64,000 bases of DNA from DASRBO01 sp035653595 (GTDB lineage Bacteria; Actinomycetota; Acidimicrobiia; Acidimicrobiales; JAJPHE01): NCBI GenBank assembly GCA_035653595.1, contig DASRBO010000041.1, forward strand, positions 1-64,000, given 5' to 3'. Numbering within the stretch: the first letter of the stretch is position 1; each line of letters starts with the position of its first letter. This document shows positions 42,186-51,197 of the stretch, in pieces. The notes below the pieces were generated by a model, which saw only the letters and a list, made by a program, of their open reading frames with translations, did no database searches and was not told the DNA's origin. The position numbers were made by a program, and so were the translations under genes.

Positions 42186-43313
42186 ATGGGGCCGCCTCTG
42201 TCCGATCTCCGGGTCGTCGACTGCGCCAGCCTCATCGCCGGGCCCGGATGCGCCCGCTACCTGGGTGACTTCGGGGCCCGGGTGATCAAGGTGGAGCGCC
42301 CCGGTGCCGGCGACGGTGGCCGGCGGCTGGGCTGGACCCTGCCCGGGGACGACACCAGCCTGTGGTGGCGGCTGCTGGGCCGCAACAAGGCGTCGGTCAC
42401 CATCGACCTGGCCTCGCCCGCCGGCCGGGCGGCCATGCTCGGGCTGTGCGACTCGGCCCACGTGCTGGTGGAGAACTTCCGCCCCGGCACCCTGGAGAAG
42501 CTGGGCCTGGGTCCCGAGGTCCTGCTGGAGCGCAACCCGGCCCTGGTCGTGACCAGGGTGACCGGCTTCGGGCAGACCGGCCCCTATGCCAGCCGGCCCG
42601 GCTTCGCCACCCTGGCCGAGGCCATGTCCGGCTTCGCCGCCATCAACGGCGAGCCCGACGGGGGCCCCCTGCTGCCCCCGGTCGCCCTCACCGACGAGGT
42701 GGCCGCCCTGGTGGCCGCCTTCGCCACCCTGGCCGCTGTCCACTCCGGGGTGGGCCAGGTGGTCGACGTCAACCTGCTCGAGTCCATGGTCGCCCTCATG
42801 GGCGCCCTGCCGACGGCGGCGGCCATGCTGGGCTACGACCAGCCCCGGTTGGGCGCCGGCATCCCCTACACCGTGCCCCGCGGCACCTACCGCAGCGCCG
42901 ACGGCCGCTGGGTCGCCATCAGCACCTCCTCCGAGCCGGTGGCCCGCCGCCTGCTCGAGCTGGTCGGCCTGGGAGGCGACGGACGCCTGGCCACGGCGGC
43001 GGGCCGGGCCGAGCACCGGGCCCTGGTGGACGGGGCGGTGACCGACTGGGTGGCCGCCCGCCCCATGGACCGGGTGCTGGAGGAGTTCACCGCCGCCGAC
43101 GTGGCCGCCGCCCCGGTGCTGACCATGACCGAGCTGCTGGCCGACCCCCACTTCAGCGACCGGGCGGTCATGCAGGACCTGGACGGCTTCCCCATGCCTG
43201 GCCCGGTGGCCCGGTTGTCGGCGACCCCCGCTGAGCTGCGTTTCGCCGGCCGCCCGCTGGGAGCTGACCAGCACCTGCTCGACGCCGACCCGTGGGAGGG
43301 AAAGCCGGCCTGA
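42186..43313 (+). CDS. Family III CoA-transferase (CaiB/BaiF type)
   Basis: A 375-residue enzyme starting LSDLRVVDCASLIAGPGC and continuing ARVIKVERPGAGD, HVLVENFRPGTLEKLGLG and VTGFGQTGPYASRPGF, all family hallmarks. The conserved Asp of the catalytic region is expected near VVDVNLLESM. It moves CoA between carboxylic acids in the cytoplasm. It lies 35 bases after the regulator gene and may share its transcript. The substrate is not predictable. Confidence 0.88.
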   Translation: MGPPLSDLRVVDCASLIAGPGCARYLGDFGARVIKVERPGAGDGGRRLGWTLPGDDTSLWWRLLGRNKASVTIDLASPAGRAAMLGLCDSAHVLVENFRPGTLEKLGLGPEVLLERNPALVVTRVTGFGQTGPYASRPGFATLAEAMSGFAAINGEPDGGPLLPPVALTDEVAALVAAFATLAAVHSGVGQVVDVNLLESMVALMGALPTAAAMLGYDQPRLGAGIPYTVPRGTYRSADGRWVAISTSSEPVARRLLELVGLGGDGRLATAAGRAEHRALVDGAVTDWVAARPMDRVLEEFTAADVAAAPVLTMTELLADPHFSDRAVMQDLDGFPMPGPVARLSATPAELRFAGRPLGADQHLLDADPWEGKPA

Positions 43314-43382
43314 GCGCCGAAATCAGCCAGGGCAGGTCGCCCGCCGGACGTTCCCCGCCCAGGGCCTGCAGGAGGCGCAGCC

Positions 43383-44255
43383 ATGAGCCGCAGTCGCAGC
43401 CGCCGAGCCGGCCTCGCCGTGTTGGTCGGGCTGGCCACCTTCGGGTCGGTGGCTCCCGGCGCCGGCCCCGCCCGGGCCTCCGCCCCCATGAAGGCCGGCT
43501 TCCATGCCCCCGCCGGGGCGGTGCACGGCGGTGTTGTCAGGGCCGCTCCCCACAACCTGCGGGCGGCCATGGCCAACTCGTCGAACTGGTCGGGCTACAA
43601 CATCGGGTACCTCGACCGCGGCAGCCTGTTCAGCTCCATCAGCGCCGACTGGATCGTGCCCACCGCCACCCAGCGCAACCGGGGCCAGGCCGAGTTCTCC
43701 TCCACCTGGATCGGCATCGGCGGCGGCTGTGTCGACACCAGCTGCTCGAGCACCGACGCCACCCTGATCCAGCTCGGCACCGAGCAGGACGTGGACGCCT
43801 CCGGGGTGCCCAGCTACTCGGACTGGTGGGAGGTCATCCCCGGACCGAGTGTGACCGTCAACGGCGTCGAGCCCGGCGACCACGTGCGGGCCACCCTGTC
43901 GCAGCTGGCGCCGGACGTGTGGCGGTTCAGCCTGGTCGATTTCACCCACACCGCCGGCTTCTCCGGCATGGTGCCGTACTCGTCGGACGAGACCACCGCC
44001 GAGTGGATCGACGAGACCCCCCTCCTGGTGGGATCCAACTCGGGCATGGCCACCCTGCCCAACCTCAGCCGGGTGCGGTTCTTCAACGCCACCGTCAACG
44101 GCCGCAACGCCCTGCTGTCTCCGGCCGAGGCCCTGCAATTGGGCGGCGGGGGCACCGGCCTGCCGGTGATCGCCACCCCATCGGTGCCCGTGCCGGCGCG
44201 GAACGGCTTCAACGACTGCAGCTACGCCGCCACCTGCCCGGCCCGGCCCTCCTGA
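43383..44255 (+). CDS. Secreted glutamic peptidase (G1/eqolisin-like)
   Basis: A 290-residue protein with a signal peptide (RRAGLAVLVGLATFGSVAPG). The mature domain carries SSNWSGYN, STWIGIGGG, LIQLGTEQ (Q130) and TAEWIDETP (E207). Gln and Glu in these contexts match the catalytic dyad of scytalidoglutamic peptidase, an acid protease first found in fungi and also present in some bacteria. It would act outside the cell at low pH. A strong hairpin follows the stop. Confidence 0.82.
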   Translation: MSRSRSRRAGLAVLVGLATFGSVAPGAGPARASAPMKAGFHAPAGAVHGGVVRAAPHNLRAAMANSSNWSGYNIGYLDRGSLFSSISADWIVPTATQRNRGQAEFSSTWIGIGGGCVDTSCSSTDATLIQLGTEQDVDASGVPSYSDWWEVIPGPSVTVNGVEPGDHVRATLSQLAPDVWRFSLVDFTHTAGFSGMVPYSSDETTAEWIDETPLLVGSNSGMATLPNLSRVRFFNATVNGRNALLSPAEALQLGGGGTGLPVIATPSVPVPARNGFNDCSYAATCPARPS

Positions 44256-44281
44256 GCGGGGGCGGCGCCGCCCACCCCGCT
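44255..44281 (+). terminator. Terminator hairpin of the glutamic peptidase gene
   Basis: A GC-rich inverted repeat (AGCGGGGGCGGC paired with GCCGCCC-A-CCCCGCT, one bulge) starts at the last base of the stop codon. There is no U-tract. Confidence 0.5.
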
Positions 44282-44394
44282 GAGCACTCAGGGCGTTCGG
44301 GTGGTCCCCGCCGGCGCTGGGCGCGCTGGTAGTTTGGGCCAATGGATCGCCGCCGGCCGTTACCGGACCGGCCCCTCGGGTAAAGCTGGGACCA

Positions 44395-45354
44395 GTGGTG
44401 AGCCAGCTAGACCCCCCGGGGGCGCCCTACCCCCGCGACCCCGGCCTTACCGGCGCCATCTGGGAGGTTCCCGCCGGCCGGCCGCTCGATCTGCCCGGCC
44501 GGGGCACGACCTTCGTGCGGGAGGTGCCCGGTCCGGGCCCCCACGCCCCCGTCCTGATGCTTCTCCACGGCCTGGCCGCCACCGGGGGAGTCAACTGGTA
44601 CACCGCCTTCGAGGCCCTCGGCCGTCACTACCGGGTCATCGCCGTGGACCACCGGGGCCACGGCCGGGGCATCCGCAGCCCGGCGCGGTTCCGCCTGGCC
44701 GACTGCGCCGACGACGCCGTGGCGGTGGCCGACGCCCTCGGCATCGACCGCTTCGTGCCGGTCGGCTACTCCATGGGCGGCCCCATCGCCCAGCTGATCT
44801 GGCACCGCCACCGCCGCCGGGTGCAGGCCCTGGTGCTGTGCGCCACCGCCCGCAACTTCCGGGGCACGGTGCGGGAGCGGGTGGAGTTCTTCGGCCTCGG
44901 GATGCTGCTGGTGGCCAAGTGGCGGGTGCCGGCGGCCGACCAGGTCCGCAACATCGTGGAGGACCTGCTCACCCCGGACTTCGGCTCCCCCGCCCTGCGC
45001 CAGTGGATCCTCGACGAGCTGCACCGCAACGACACCAGGACGGTGATGGAGGCGGCCGAAGCGCTGGGGCGCTACTCCTCCCACCAGTGGATCGACCAGA
45101 TCGACGTGCCTGTGTCGGTGGTCGTCCCCGACCACGACGGGCTGGTGCCGGTCCGTCGCCAGCTCAAGCTGGCCCGGGCCCTGCCCACCGCCGTGCTCTT
45201 CCCGATCCACGGCGACCACCTGGTCAGCGCCCGCGACCCGGAGGCGTTCGTGCCCGCCCTGGTCGACGCCTGCGAGCTGGCGGTCACCCGGTCGAGCTCG
45301 TTCAGCCCGGGGCGGTCCGCCACGGGGGCGGACCCGGATCGGCGAGCCGGTTGA
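44395..45354 (+). CDS. Alpha/beta-fold hydrolase
   Basis: The 319-residue product has the lid-type hydrolase layout: LLHGLAATGGVNWYTAFEAL, DHRGHGRG, the nucleophile elbow GYSMGG, and a C-terminal HGDHLV with the catalytic His. It is a cytoplasmic esterase- or lactonase-like enzyme with unknown substrate. Two adjacent GTG codons are possible starts. Its 3' end overlaps the end of the opposing nucleotidyltransferase gene by 53 bases. Confidence 0.85.
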   Translation: MVSQLDPPGAPYPRDPGLTGAIWEVPAGRPLDLPGRGTTFVREVPGPGPHAPVLMLLHGLAATGGVNWYTAFEALGRHYRVIAVDHRGHGRGIRSPARFRLADCADDAVAVADALGIDRFVPVGYSMGGPIAQLIWHRHRRRVQALVLCATARNFRGTVRERVEFFGLGMLLVAKWRVPAADQVRNIVEDLLTPDFGSPALRQWILDELHRNDTRTVMEAAEALGRYSSHQWIDQIDVPVSVVVPDHDGLVPVRRQLKLARALPTAVLFPIHGDHLVSARDPEAFVPALVDACELAVTRSSSFSPGRSATGADPDRRAG

Positions 45355-45991
45355 GCTCCTGGCGGTCCTTGTAGGTGTCCATGGACTTCCAGAAGCCCCG
45401 GTGCCTGTAGGCGTAGAGGCGGCCGGCGCCGGCCAGGGCCGGTAGGACCTCGGCCTCGAGGTCGTCCCCCCGCCAGCGGGGGATGGCGCCCCGCTCGACC
45501 ACGAAGAAGCCGCCGTTGATCCAGTGGTCCTCAAGCACCGGCTTCTCCCTGAAGGCCATCACCCGCCCGTCCTCGTCGCAGACCACGGCGCCGTACTGGG
45601 ACCGGAGGGGGACGGTCGTGACGGTGAGGTCCGCCCGGGCCCGCCGGTGGGTGTCCAACAGGGCCCCCAGGTCCAGGTCGGCCAACCCGTCGCCGTAGGT
45701 GGCGTGGAAGGTGTCCTCCTCCACCACCGCCGCCGCCAGCCGCAGGCGTTCCCCGGTGGGCGTGTCCTCGCCGGTGTCCACGACCATGACCCCGGCCCGG
45801 CCGGCGTAGCGGTCGGCGAAGAGGTCGGCCCGGTAGCCCACCGCCAGCAGGAACTGGAAGCGACCCTGGGCCCGGTAGATCCCCATGACGTGCTCGACGA
45901 TGGGCACCCCGGCCACGGTGAGCAGGGGCTTGGGGACCTCGATCGTGTCCGGGTGGGCCCGGACGCCCCTCCCGCCGCACAGGATGACGAC
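45302..45991 (-). CDS. Sugar-nucleotide transferase (glucose-1-phosphate cytidylyltransferase-like), start unclear
   Basis: The frame encodes VVILCGGRGVRAHP, then EVPKPLL, the N-terminal pyrophosphorylase motif, followed by TYGDGLADLDLGALL, REKPVLEDHWINGGFFV and WKSMDTYKDRQEL, as in RfbF-like cytidylyltransferases that make CDP-glucose. The first ATG, GTG or TTG in frame (base 45916) lies after the catalytic N-terminal motif, so the real start must be an unusual codon or lies in frame further upstream, where an acidic stretch remains open into the epimerase gene. The coordinates given begin at the conserved VVILCGG. Confidence 0.7.
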   Translation of the reverse strand, partial: VVILCGGRGVRAHPDTIEVPKPLLTVAGVPIVEHVMGIYRAQGRFQFLLAVGYRADLFADRYAGRAGVMVVDTGEDTPTGERLRLAAAVVEEDTFHATYGDGLADLDLGALLDTHRRARADLTVTTVPLRSQYGAVVCDEDGRVMAFREKPVLEDHWINGGFFVVERGAIPRWRGDDLEAEVLPALAGAGRLYAYRHRGFWKSMDTYKDRQELNRLADPGPPPWRTAPG

Positions 45992-46094
45992 GGTGCCGGG
46001 CTGGCCCCGGTGGAGCCCGGTCGGTCGCCCGGGCCCGGCGTAGTCGTCGGGCCCGTCGTCGTCGGGCTCCCGTCCGGTGAGGTCCTCCGGATGC

Positions 46095-47063
46095 TCAGGC
46101 GAGGAAACCCCGGCCTCCCTCCAGCTGGTCGCGGTACCAGTCGATGGTGCGGGCGAGGCCCTCGGGGAGTCCCACCCGGGGGCTCCACCCCAGCAGGCGC
46201 CGCGCCTTGGTGGCGTCGGCGCACATCCGCCAGATTTCGGTCGGGCGGTGGGCCAGGGCGCCGATGTCGGCCTCGATGGGGTCGCCCATGAGGCCCAGGA
46301 TGGTGCGGGCCAGGTCGGCGATGGAGGTCTCCTCCCCCCCGCCCAGGTTGATCACCTCACCCTCCACCCCGTCGGCCTCGAGGGCGGCCACGAAGCCGGT
46401 CGCCAGATCCTCGACGTAGTTGAACTCGCGGGTCTGGGTGCCGGCGGTGAGGGCCAGGTGGCCGCGGCGCAGGGCGGTGAGGATGATCTCGGGGATGACC
46501 CGGTCGGGCGACTGCCACGGTCCGTAGGCGTTGAACGGGCGGAGGCAGACGATGGGCCAGCCGTAGGCCCTCTGGAACATGCGGCTGAAGCGCTCGCCGG
46601 CGTACTTGGACACCGAGTAGGGCGATACCGGGTCGACCGGCCCCGACTCGCGGAACGGGACCTCCACGTCGCCGTAGACCTCGCTGGTGCCGGTGTAGAC
46701 GAAGCGCCCGTAGTCCCCGCCCAGGGCCAGGAGCAGGTTGACCGTGCCATGGACGTTGGTGGCGATGTTCTCGTCCACCCGCTGGAACGACTTGCCCACA
46801 TGGGTGAAGGCGGCCAGGTGGGCGATCATTTCGGGGCGCACGGTGCGGGCCACGTGGTCCATGGACGAGCGGTCGGTCACGTTGGCCTCCACCAGGCGGA
46901 TGTCGGAGGCGATGTCGGCCAGGCGCACGGGCACCATGGTCGAGACCGACGGCGACATGGCGTAGACCTCGGCCCCCGAGCCCAGCAGGGCCCGAACGAC
47001 GTGGGAGCCGATGAACCCGCCGGCCCCGGTGACCAGGACCCGCCGGCCCCGGACCGAGGCCAT
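46095..47063 (-). CDS. NAD-dependent epimerase/dehydratase (GDP-mannose or CDP-glucose dehydratase-like)
   Basis: A 322-residue extended SDR: the NAD motif VTGAGGFIGSHVV, HLAAFTHVGKSF, the TSEVYGD strand, YSVSKYAGE with the catalytic Tyr/Lys, and RPFNAYGPWQSPDRVIPE. These motifs are typical of nucleotide-sugar 4,6-dehydratases and epimerases. With the adjacent nucleotidyltransferase it would supply a modified sugar for cell-surface glycans. The ATG overlaps the valS stop (ATGA), so it is translated with valS. Confidence 0.88.
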   Translation of the reverse strand: MASVRGRRVLVTGAGGFIGSHVVRALLGSGAEVYAMSPSVSTMVPVRLADIASDIRLVEANVTDRSSMDHVARTVRPEMIAHLAAFTHVGKSFQRVDENIATNVHGTVNLLLALGGDYGRFVYTGTSEVYGDVEVPFRESGPVDPVSPYSVSKYAGERFSRMFQRAYGWPIVCLRPFNAYGPWQSPDRVIPEIILTALRRGHLALTAGTQTREFNYVEDLATGFVAALEADGVEGEVINLGGGEETSIADLARTILGLMGDPIEADIGALAHRPTEIWRMCADATKARRLLGWSPRVGLPEGLARTIDWYRDQLEGGRGFLA

Positions 47064-49624
47064 CAGCCCGCTTCGGCCAGACGGACGGTGACGGCGGCCG
47101 GCCCCTCCTCGAGGCGGAGGTGCTCGATGACCCCGGCATGGCGCAGGTCGTCCGCCGCCGCCCTCACCAGATCGAGCGAGGCGGCGGAGCCGGAGACCAC
47201 CACCTCGTCGACCGGGGCCCGCATGGACAGGCCGGCCTCGCTTTTGGCCTTGCGCACCGACGCCAGCACCTCGGCCGCCGCCCCCAGGATGGCGGGGTCG
47301 CCGCCGGCGCCCAGCTCGGCGGCTGTCGGCCACTGCGCCCGATGCACCGAGCCCTCCCGCCACCACGACCACACCTCCTCGGTCACATAGGGGAGGAAGG
47401 GGGCGAGCAACCGGACCAGGCCGGACAGGGCCAGGGACAGGGCGGCCTGGGCCGAGGCCGCCTCCTCGGCCGATCCCGAGCCGTAGGCGCGGGCCTTGAC
47501 CAGCTCGACGTAGTTGTCGCAGAAGGACCAGAAGAACGCCTCCACCCGCTCCAGCGCCCGGCCGAAGTCGAAGGCGTCGAGGGCCTCGGTGGCCGCCGTC
47601 ACCACCGTCGCCAGCCCGGCCAGCAGCGAGCGGTCGACCGCCTCGGTCACCTGGTCGGGGGTGGCCTGGGCTGGCTCGGGGGTGAGGCCGAGCACGAAGC
47701 GGCTGACGTTGAGGACCTTGATGGCCAGCCGACGGCCAACCCGCATCTGGGCGGTGTCGAAGGCGGCGTCCATCCCCGGCCGGCAGTTGGTCGCCCAGTA
47801 GCGGAAGCCGTCGGTGCCGAACTCGTCCAGGAGCCCGATGGGGGTGACGGCGTTGCCCTTGGACTTGGACATCTTCTTGCGGTCGGGGTCGTAGATGAAG
47901 CCGTTGACCCCGGCATGCGCCCACGGGAGCCGGCCGTGCTCGAGCTGGGCCCGCAGGGTGGTCACGAACAGCCAGGTGCGGATGATGTCGTGGCCCTGGG
48001 GCCGGTAGTCCATGGGGTAGACGCGCCCGAACAGGTCGGGGTCGTCCTCCCACCCCGACGCGATCCACGGCGTGCAGGACGAGGTGGCCCAGGTGTCCAT
48101 GATGTCGGGGTCGCCGGCGAAGCCGCCGGGCCGGTTGCGCTGCTCGGGCGAGTACCCGTCGGGCACGTCGGTGCTGGGATCGATCGGCAGGCGCGACTCG
48201 TCCGGGACCAGCGGGTGGACGTAGTCGACGGACCCGTCGGCGCCCACCGGGTACCACACCGGTATCGGCACCCCGAAGAACCGCTGGCGGCTGACCAGCC
48301 AGTCGCTGTTCAGGCCCTTGACCCAGTCCTCGTAGCGCACCCTCATGAACTCCGGGTGCCAGGCGAGCTCGCGGCCTCGCTGCAGCAGCGCCTCCCGCAG
48401 CTCGGGGTCGCGGGAGCCGTTGCGGATGTACCACTGCCGGCTGGTGACGATCTCCAACGGGCGGTCGCCCCGCTCGTAGAACTTGACCGGATGGGTGATG
48501 GACCGGGGCTCGCCCAGGAGGTCGCCCGACTGGGCCAGCAGCTCGGCGATGGCCGAATGGGCCTGCTTCACCGTGCGCCCGGCGAGCGACCGGTAGGCGG
48601 CATCGGCGGCGTCGGGGTCCAGTGACGGCCAGTCGGGCCCGCCCCACTCCACCTCCCGCAGCCGGCCGTCCCGCCCGACGATGCTGCGCACGGGCAGGTC
48701 GAGCTCCCTCCACCAGACAACGTCGGTGATATCGCCGAAGGTGCAGATCATGGCGATGCCCGAGCCCTTGTCCGGCTCGGCCAGGTGGTGGGCCACCACC
48801 GGCACAGGCACCTTGAACAGCGGGGTCACCACGGTGGTGCCGAACAGCGGCCCGTAGCGGGCGTCGCCCGGGTGGGCGACCAGGGCGACGCAGGCGGCCA
48901 GCAGCTCGGGCCGGGTGGTCTCGACCTCGACGGCCCCGTCGCCGTCGGCGAGGGCGAAGCGCAGCCGGTAGTAGGAGCCCGGCATCTCGCGGTCCTCCAG
49001 CTCGGCCTGGGCCACGGCGGTGCGGAAATCGACGTCCCACAGGGTGGGGGCCTCCGCCGGGTAGGCCTCCCCCCGGGCCAGGTTGCGCAGGAAGGCGCGC
49101 TGGGACGCCCGCTGGGAGCGGTCGTCAATGGTGGCGTAGGTCAGGCTCCAGTCGACCGACAGTCCCAGCTTGCGCCACACCGCCTCGAACTGGACCTCGT
49201 CCTCGGCGGTAAGGCGGTGACAGAGGTCCACGAAGTTGGGGCGCGAGATCGGCAGCGGCGTCCTGGGCGGGCTGGCCGGGGGCTCGAAGCCGGGGTCGTA
49301 GGGCAGGGACGGGTCGCACACCACCCCGAAGTGGTTCTGCACCCGGCGCTCGGTGGGCAGCCCGTTGTCGTCCCAGCCCATGGGGTAGTACACCTCCCGC
49401 CCCCGCATGCGCTGGAAGCGCACGATGACGTCGGCCTGGGTGTAGCCCCAGGCGCTGCCCACGTGCAGCGTCCCGCTGACGGTGGGGGGAGGGGTGTCGA
49501 CGGAGAAGATCTCCGCCCGGCTGCGGGTGCGGTCGAAGCGGTAGGTGCCGTCGGCCTCCCAGCGCGCCATCCACTTGTCCTCGAGGCCTTCGAGCGCCGG
49601 TTTTTCGGGGACCTTCGGTGGCAT
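47063..49624 (-). CDS. valS: Valine-tRNA ligase, archaeal-like short form
   Basis: An 853-residue class I synthetase with the HIGH-like signature TLHVGSAWGYTQAD, the KMSKS loop KKMSKSKGNAVTP, and the valyl editing domain between. The block after HIGH reads YYPMGWDDNGLPTERRVQ, the form I associate with archaeal and rickettsial ValS rather than the GTDHAGIATQ form of most bacteria. The long C-terminal coiled coil of bacterial ValS also appears to be absent. It charges tRNA-Val. It heads the valS-epimerase-nucleotidyltransferase operon. Confidence 0.92.
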   Translation of the reverse strand: MPPKVPEKPALEGLEDKWMARWEADGTYRFDRTRSRAEIFSVDTPPPTVSGTLHVGSAWGYTQADVIVRFQRMRGREVYYPMGWDDNGLPTERRVQNHFGVVCDPSLPYDPGFEPPASPPRTPLPISRPNFVDLCHRLTAEDEVQFEAVWRKLGLSVDWSLTYATIDDRSQRASQRAFLRNLARGEAYPAEAPTLWDVDFRTAVAQAELEDREMPGSYYRLRFALADGDGAVEVETTRPELLAACVALVAHPGDARYGPLFGTTVVTPLFKVPVPVVAHHLAEPDKGSGIAMICTFGDITDVVWWRELDLPVRSIVGRDGRLREVEWGGPDWPSLDPDAADAAYRSLAGRTVKQAHSAIAELLAQSGDLLGEPRSITHPVKFYERGDRPLEIVTSRQWYIRNGSRDPELREALLQRGRELAWHPEFMRVRYEDWVKGLNSDWLVSRQRFFGVPIPVWYPVGADGSVDYVHPLVPDESRLPIDPSTDVPDGYSPEQRNRPGGFAGDPDIMDTWATSSCTPWIASGWEDDPDLFGRVYPMDYRPQGHDIIRTWLFVTTLRAQLEHGRLPWAHAGVNGFIYDPDRKKMSKSKGNAVTPIGLLDEFGTDGFRYWATNCRPGMDAAFDTAQMRVGRRLAIKVLNVSRFVLGLTPEPAQATPDQVTEAVDRSLLAGLATVVTAATEALDAFDFGRALERVEAFFWSFCDNYVELVKARAYGSGSAEEAASAQAALSLALSGLVRLLAPFLPYVTEEVWSWWREGSVHRAQWPTAAELGAGGDPAILGAAAEVLASVRKAKSEAGLSMRAPVDEVVVSGSAASLDLVRAAADDLRHAGVIEHLRLEEGPAAVTVRLAEAG

Positions 49625-49644
49625 GGTCCGGTTACCGTACCCGG

Positions 49645-51024
49645 GTGCTGCGCCTGCACGACACCGCATTGGGCCGGGTGGTCCCGCTCGAGCCGGCCCG
49701 GCCCGGCCGGTTGTCGATGTACGTGTGCGGCCCGACCGTCTACGACGTGCCCCACACCGGCCACGGCCGCAACGTGCTGGTCTACGACGTCCTGCGCCGC
49801 TACCTGGCCCATCGCGGCGTCGAGGTCGTGCACGTCTCAAACATCACCGACATCGACGACAAGATCATCCAGCGAGCCGGCGAGGAGGGCCGGCCGGCGG
49901 CCGAGGTGGCCGAGCAGTACGAGGCGGCCTGGTGGGACGCCTTGGACCGCCTCGGGGTGCTGCGGCCCCGCCACGCCCCCCGGGCCACCGAGTACGTGGC
50001 CGACATGGTCGAGCTCATCCGCCAGCTGGAGGACCGGGGCGCCGCCTACCAGTCCGAGGACGGGGTGTACTTCGCCCCCGAGTCGGTGCCCGACTACGGC
50101 CTGCTGGCCCAGCAGCCCCTGGACTCGCTCCGGGCGGGCGCCCGGGTGGAGACGGCCGAGCACAAGCGCTCCCCGATCGACTTCGCCCTGTGGAAGGTGT
50201 CCAAGCCGGGCGAGCCGTCGTGGCCGTCGCCCTGGGGGCCGGGCCGGCCGGGCTGGCACACCGAGTGCGTGGTGATGTCCCTCGACCTGCTGGGAGAGGG
50301 CTTCGACCTGCACACGGGGGGTCTCGACCTCAAGTTCCCCCACCACGAGAACGAGCGGGCCCAGGCGCTGGCCCTGGGGCGGGACTTCGCCCGCCACTGG
50401 ATGCACCACGCCTTCGTCGAGGTCGGCGGGGAGAAGATGTCCAAGTCGCTGGGCAACTTCGACTCCCTCACCGACCTGCTGGCCCGCCACGACGGACGGG
50501 CGTACCGCATGCTGACCCTGCGGTCGCACTACCGCAGCCCCATGGAGGTCACCCCCGAGGGCATCGCCGCCAACGAGGCCGCCCTGCGCCGCTACGACGA
50601 CCTGGCCCTCCGCCTCCCGCTGGCCTTCGCCGACGGGGGAGCCATCGCGGCGGGCCCCCGGCCCGACCCCGACGCGGTCGGGCGCTTCAACGCCGCCATG
50701 GAGGACGATCTGGACACCCCGGCCGCCATGGGCATCCTCTCCGACGCCATCCGGGCCGCCAACGCCGCCGCCGACGCCGGCCACCACGAGGAGGCGGCCG
50801 CCCTGGCGGCGGCGGTGGCAGGCATGGGCGAGGCGGTCGGCCTGGCCGCCCAGCCCCCCGGCGCCGGCGGTGTGCCGGCCGCAGTAGTGGAGGCCGTCGC
50901 CCAAATGGACCAGGCCCGCTCGGAGCGGGACTTCGCCACCGCCGACCGGATCCGGGCGGAGCTGAGCGAGGCAGGCTGGCTGGTGGAGAACGCCGCCGCC
51001 GGCAGCCGGGTGCGCCGGGCCTGA
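49645..51024 (+). CDS. cysS: Cysteine-tRNA ligase
   Basis: A 459-residue class I synthetase: MYVCGPTVYDVPHTGHGRN with the zinc Cys and HIGH motif, the zinc site around WHTECVVMS and HHENERAQ, and EKMSKSLGNF as KMSKS. The GTG giving VLRLHDTALGRVVP matches the usual N-terminus; an upstream in-frame GTG would overlap the valS start. Only 20 bases separate the two divergent start codons, so the promoters must lie partly within the coding regions. Confidence 0.94.
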   Translation: MLRLHDTALGRVVPLEPARPGRLSMYVCGPTVYDVPHTGHGRNVLVYDVLRRYLAHRGVEVVHVSNITDIDDKIIQRAGEEGRPAAEVAEQYEAAWWDALDRLGVLRPRHAPRATEYVADMVELIRQLEDRGAAYQSEDGVYFAPESVPDYGLLAQQPLDSLRAGARVETAEHKRSPIDFALWKVSKPGEPSWPSPWGPGRPGWHTECVVMSLDLLGEGFDLHTGGLDLKFPHHENERAQALALGRDFARHWMHHAFVEVGGEKMSKSLGNFDSLTDLLARHDGRAYRMLTLRSHYRSPMEVTPEGIAANEAALRRYDDLALRLPLAFADGGAIAAGPRPDPDAVGRFNAAMEDDLDTPAAMGILSDAIRAANAAADAGHHEEAAALAAAVAGMGEAVGLAAQPPGAGGVPAAVVEAVAQMDQARSERDFATADRIRAELSEAGWLVENAAAGSRVRRA

Positions 51025-51155
51025 GCGGGGCCCGGGCTCGTCGCTCCGGAGCGGCGCCGGCAGGTACCACCGGGGGCTTGCACCGGGTTCGTAGCCTGAT
51101 ACCGTGACCGGGCGAGGGAGTTCCCACGGAGACTGCAGGTCGATGTACCGCTGTG

Positions 51156-51188
51156 CCCCCTCGATTAAGAGCAAGAAGATCAAGGGGG
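51156..51188 (+). promoter_or_regulatory. Hairpin that sequesters the cold-shock gene ribosome-binding site
   Basis: CCCCCTCGAT (51156-51165) pairs with ATCAAGGGGG (51179-51188) over 10 positions with one mismatch. The 3' arm contains AAGGGGG, the ribosome-binding site of the cold-shock gene nine bases upstream of its GTG. Pairing would hide this site, which suggests temperature- or protein-dependent control of translation. Confidence 0.55.
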
Positions 51189-51197
51189 TCGGCCAAA

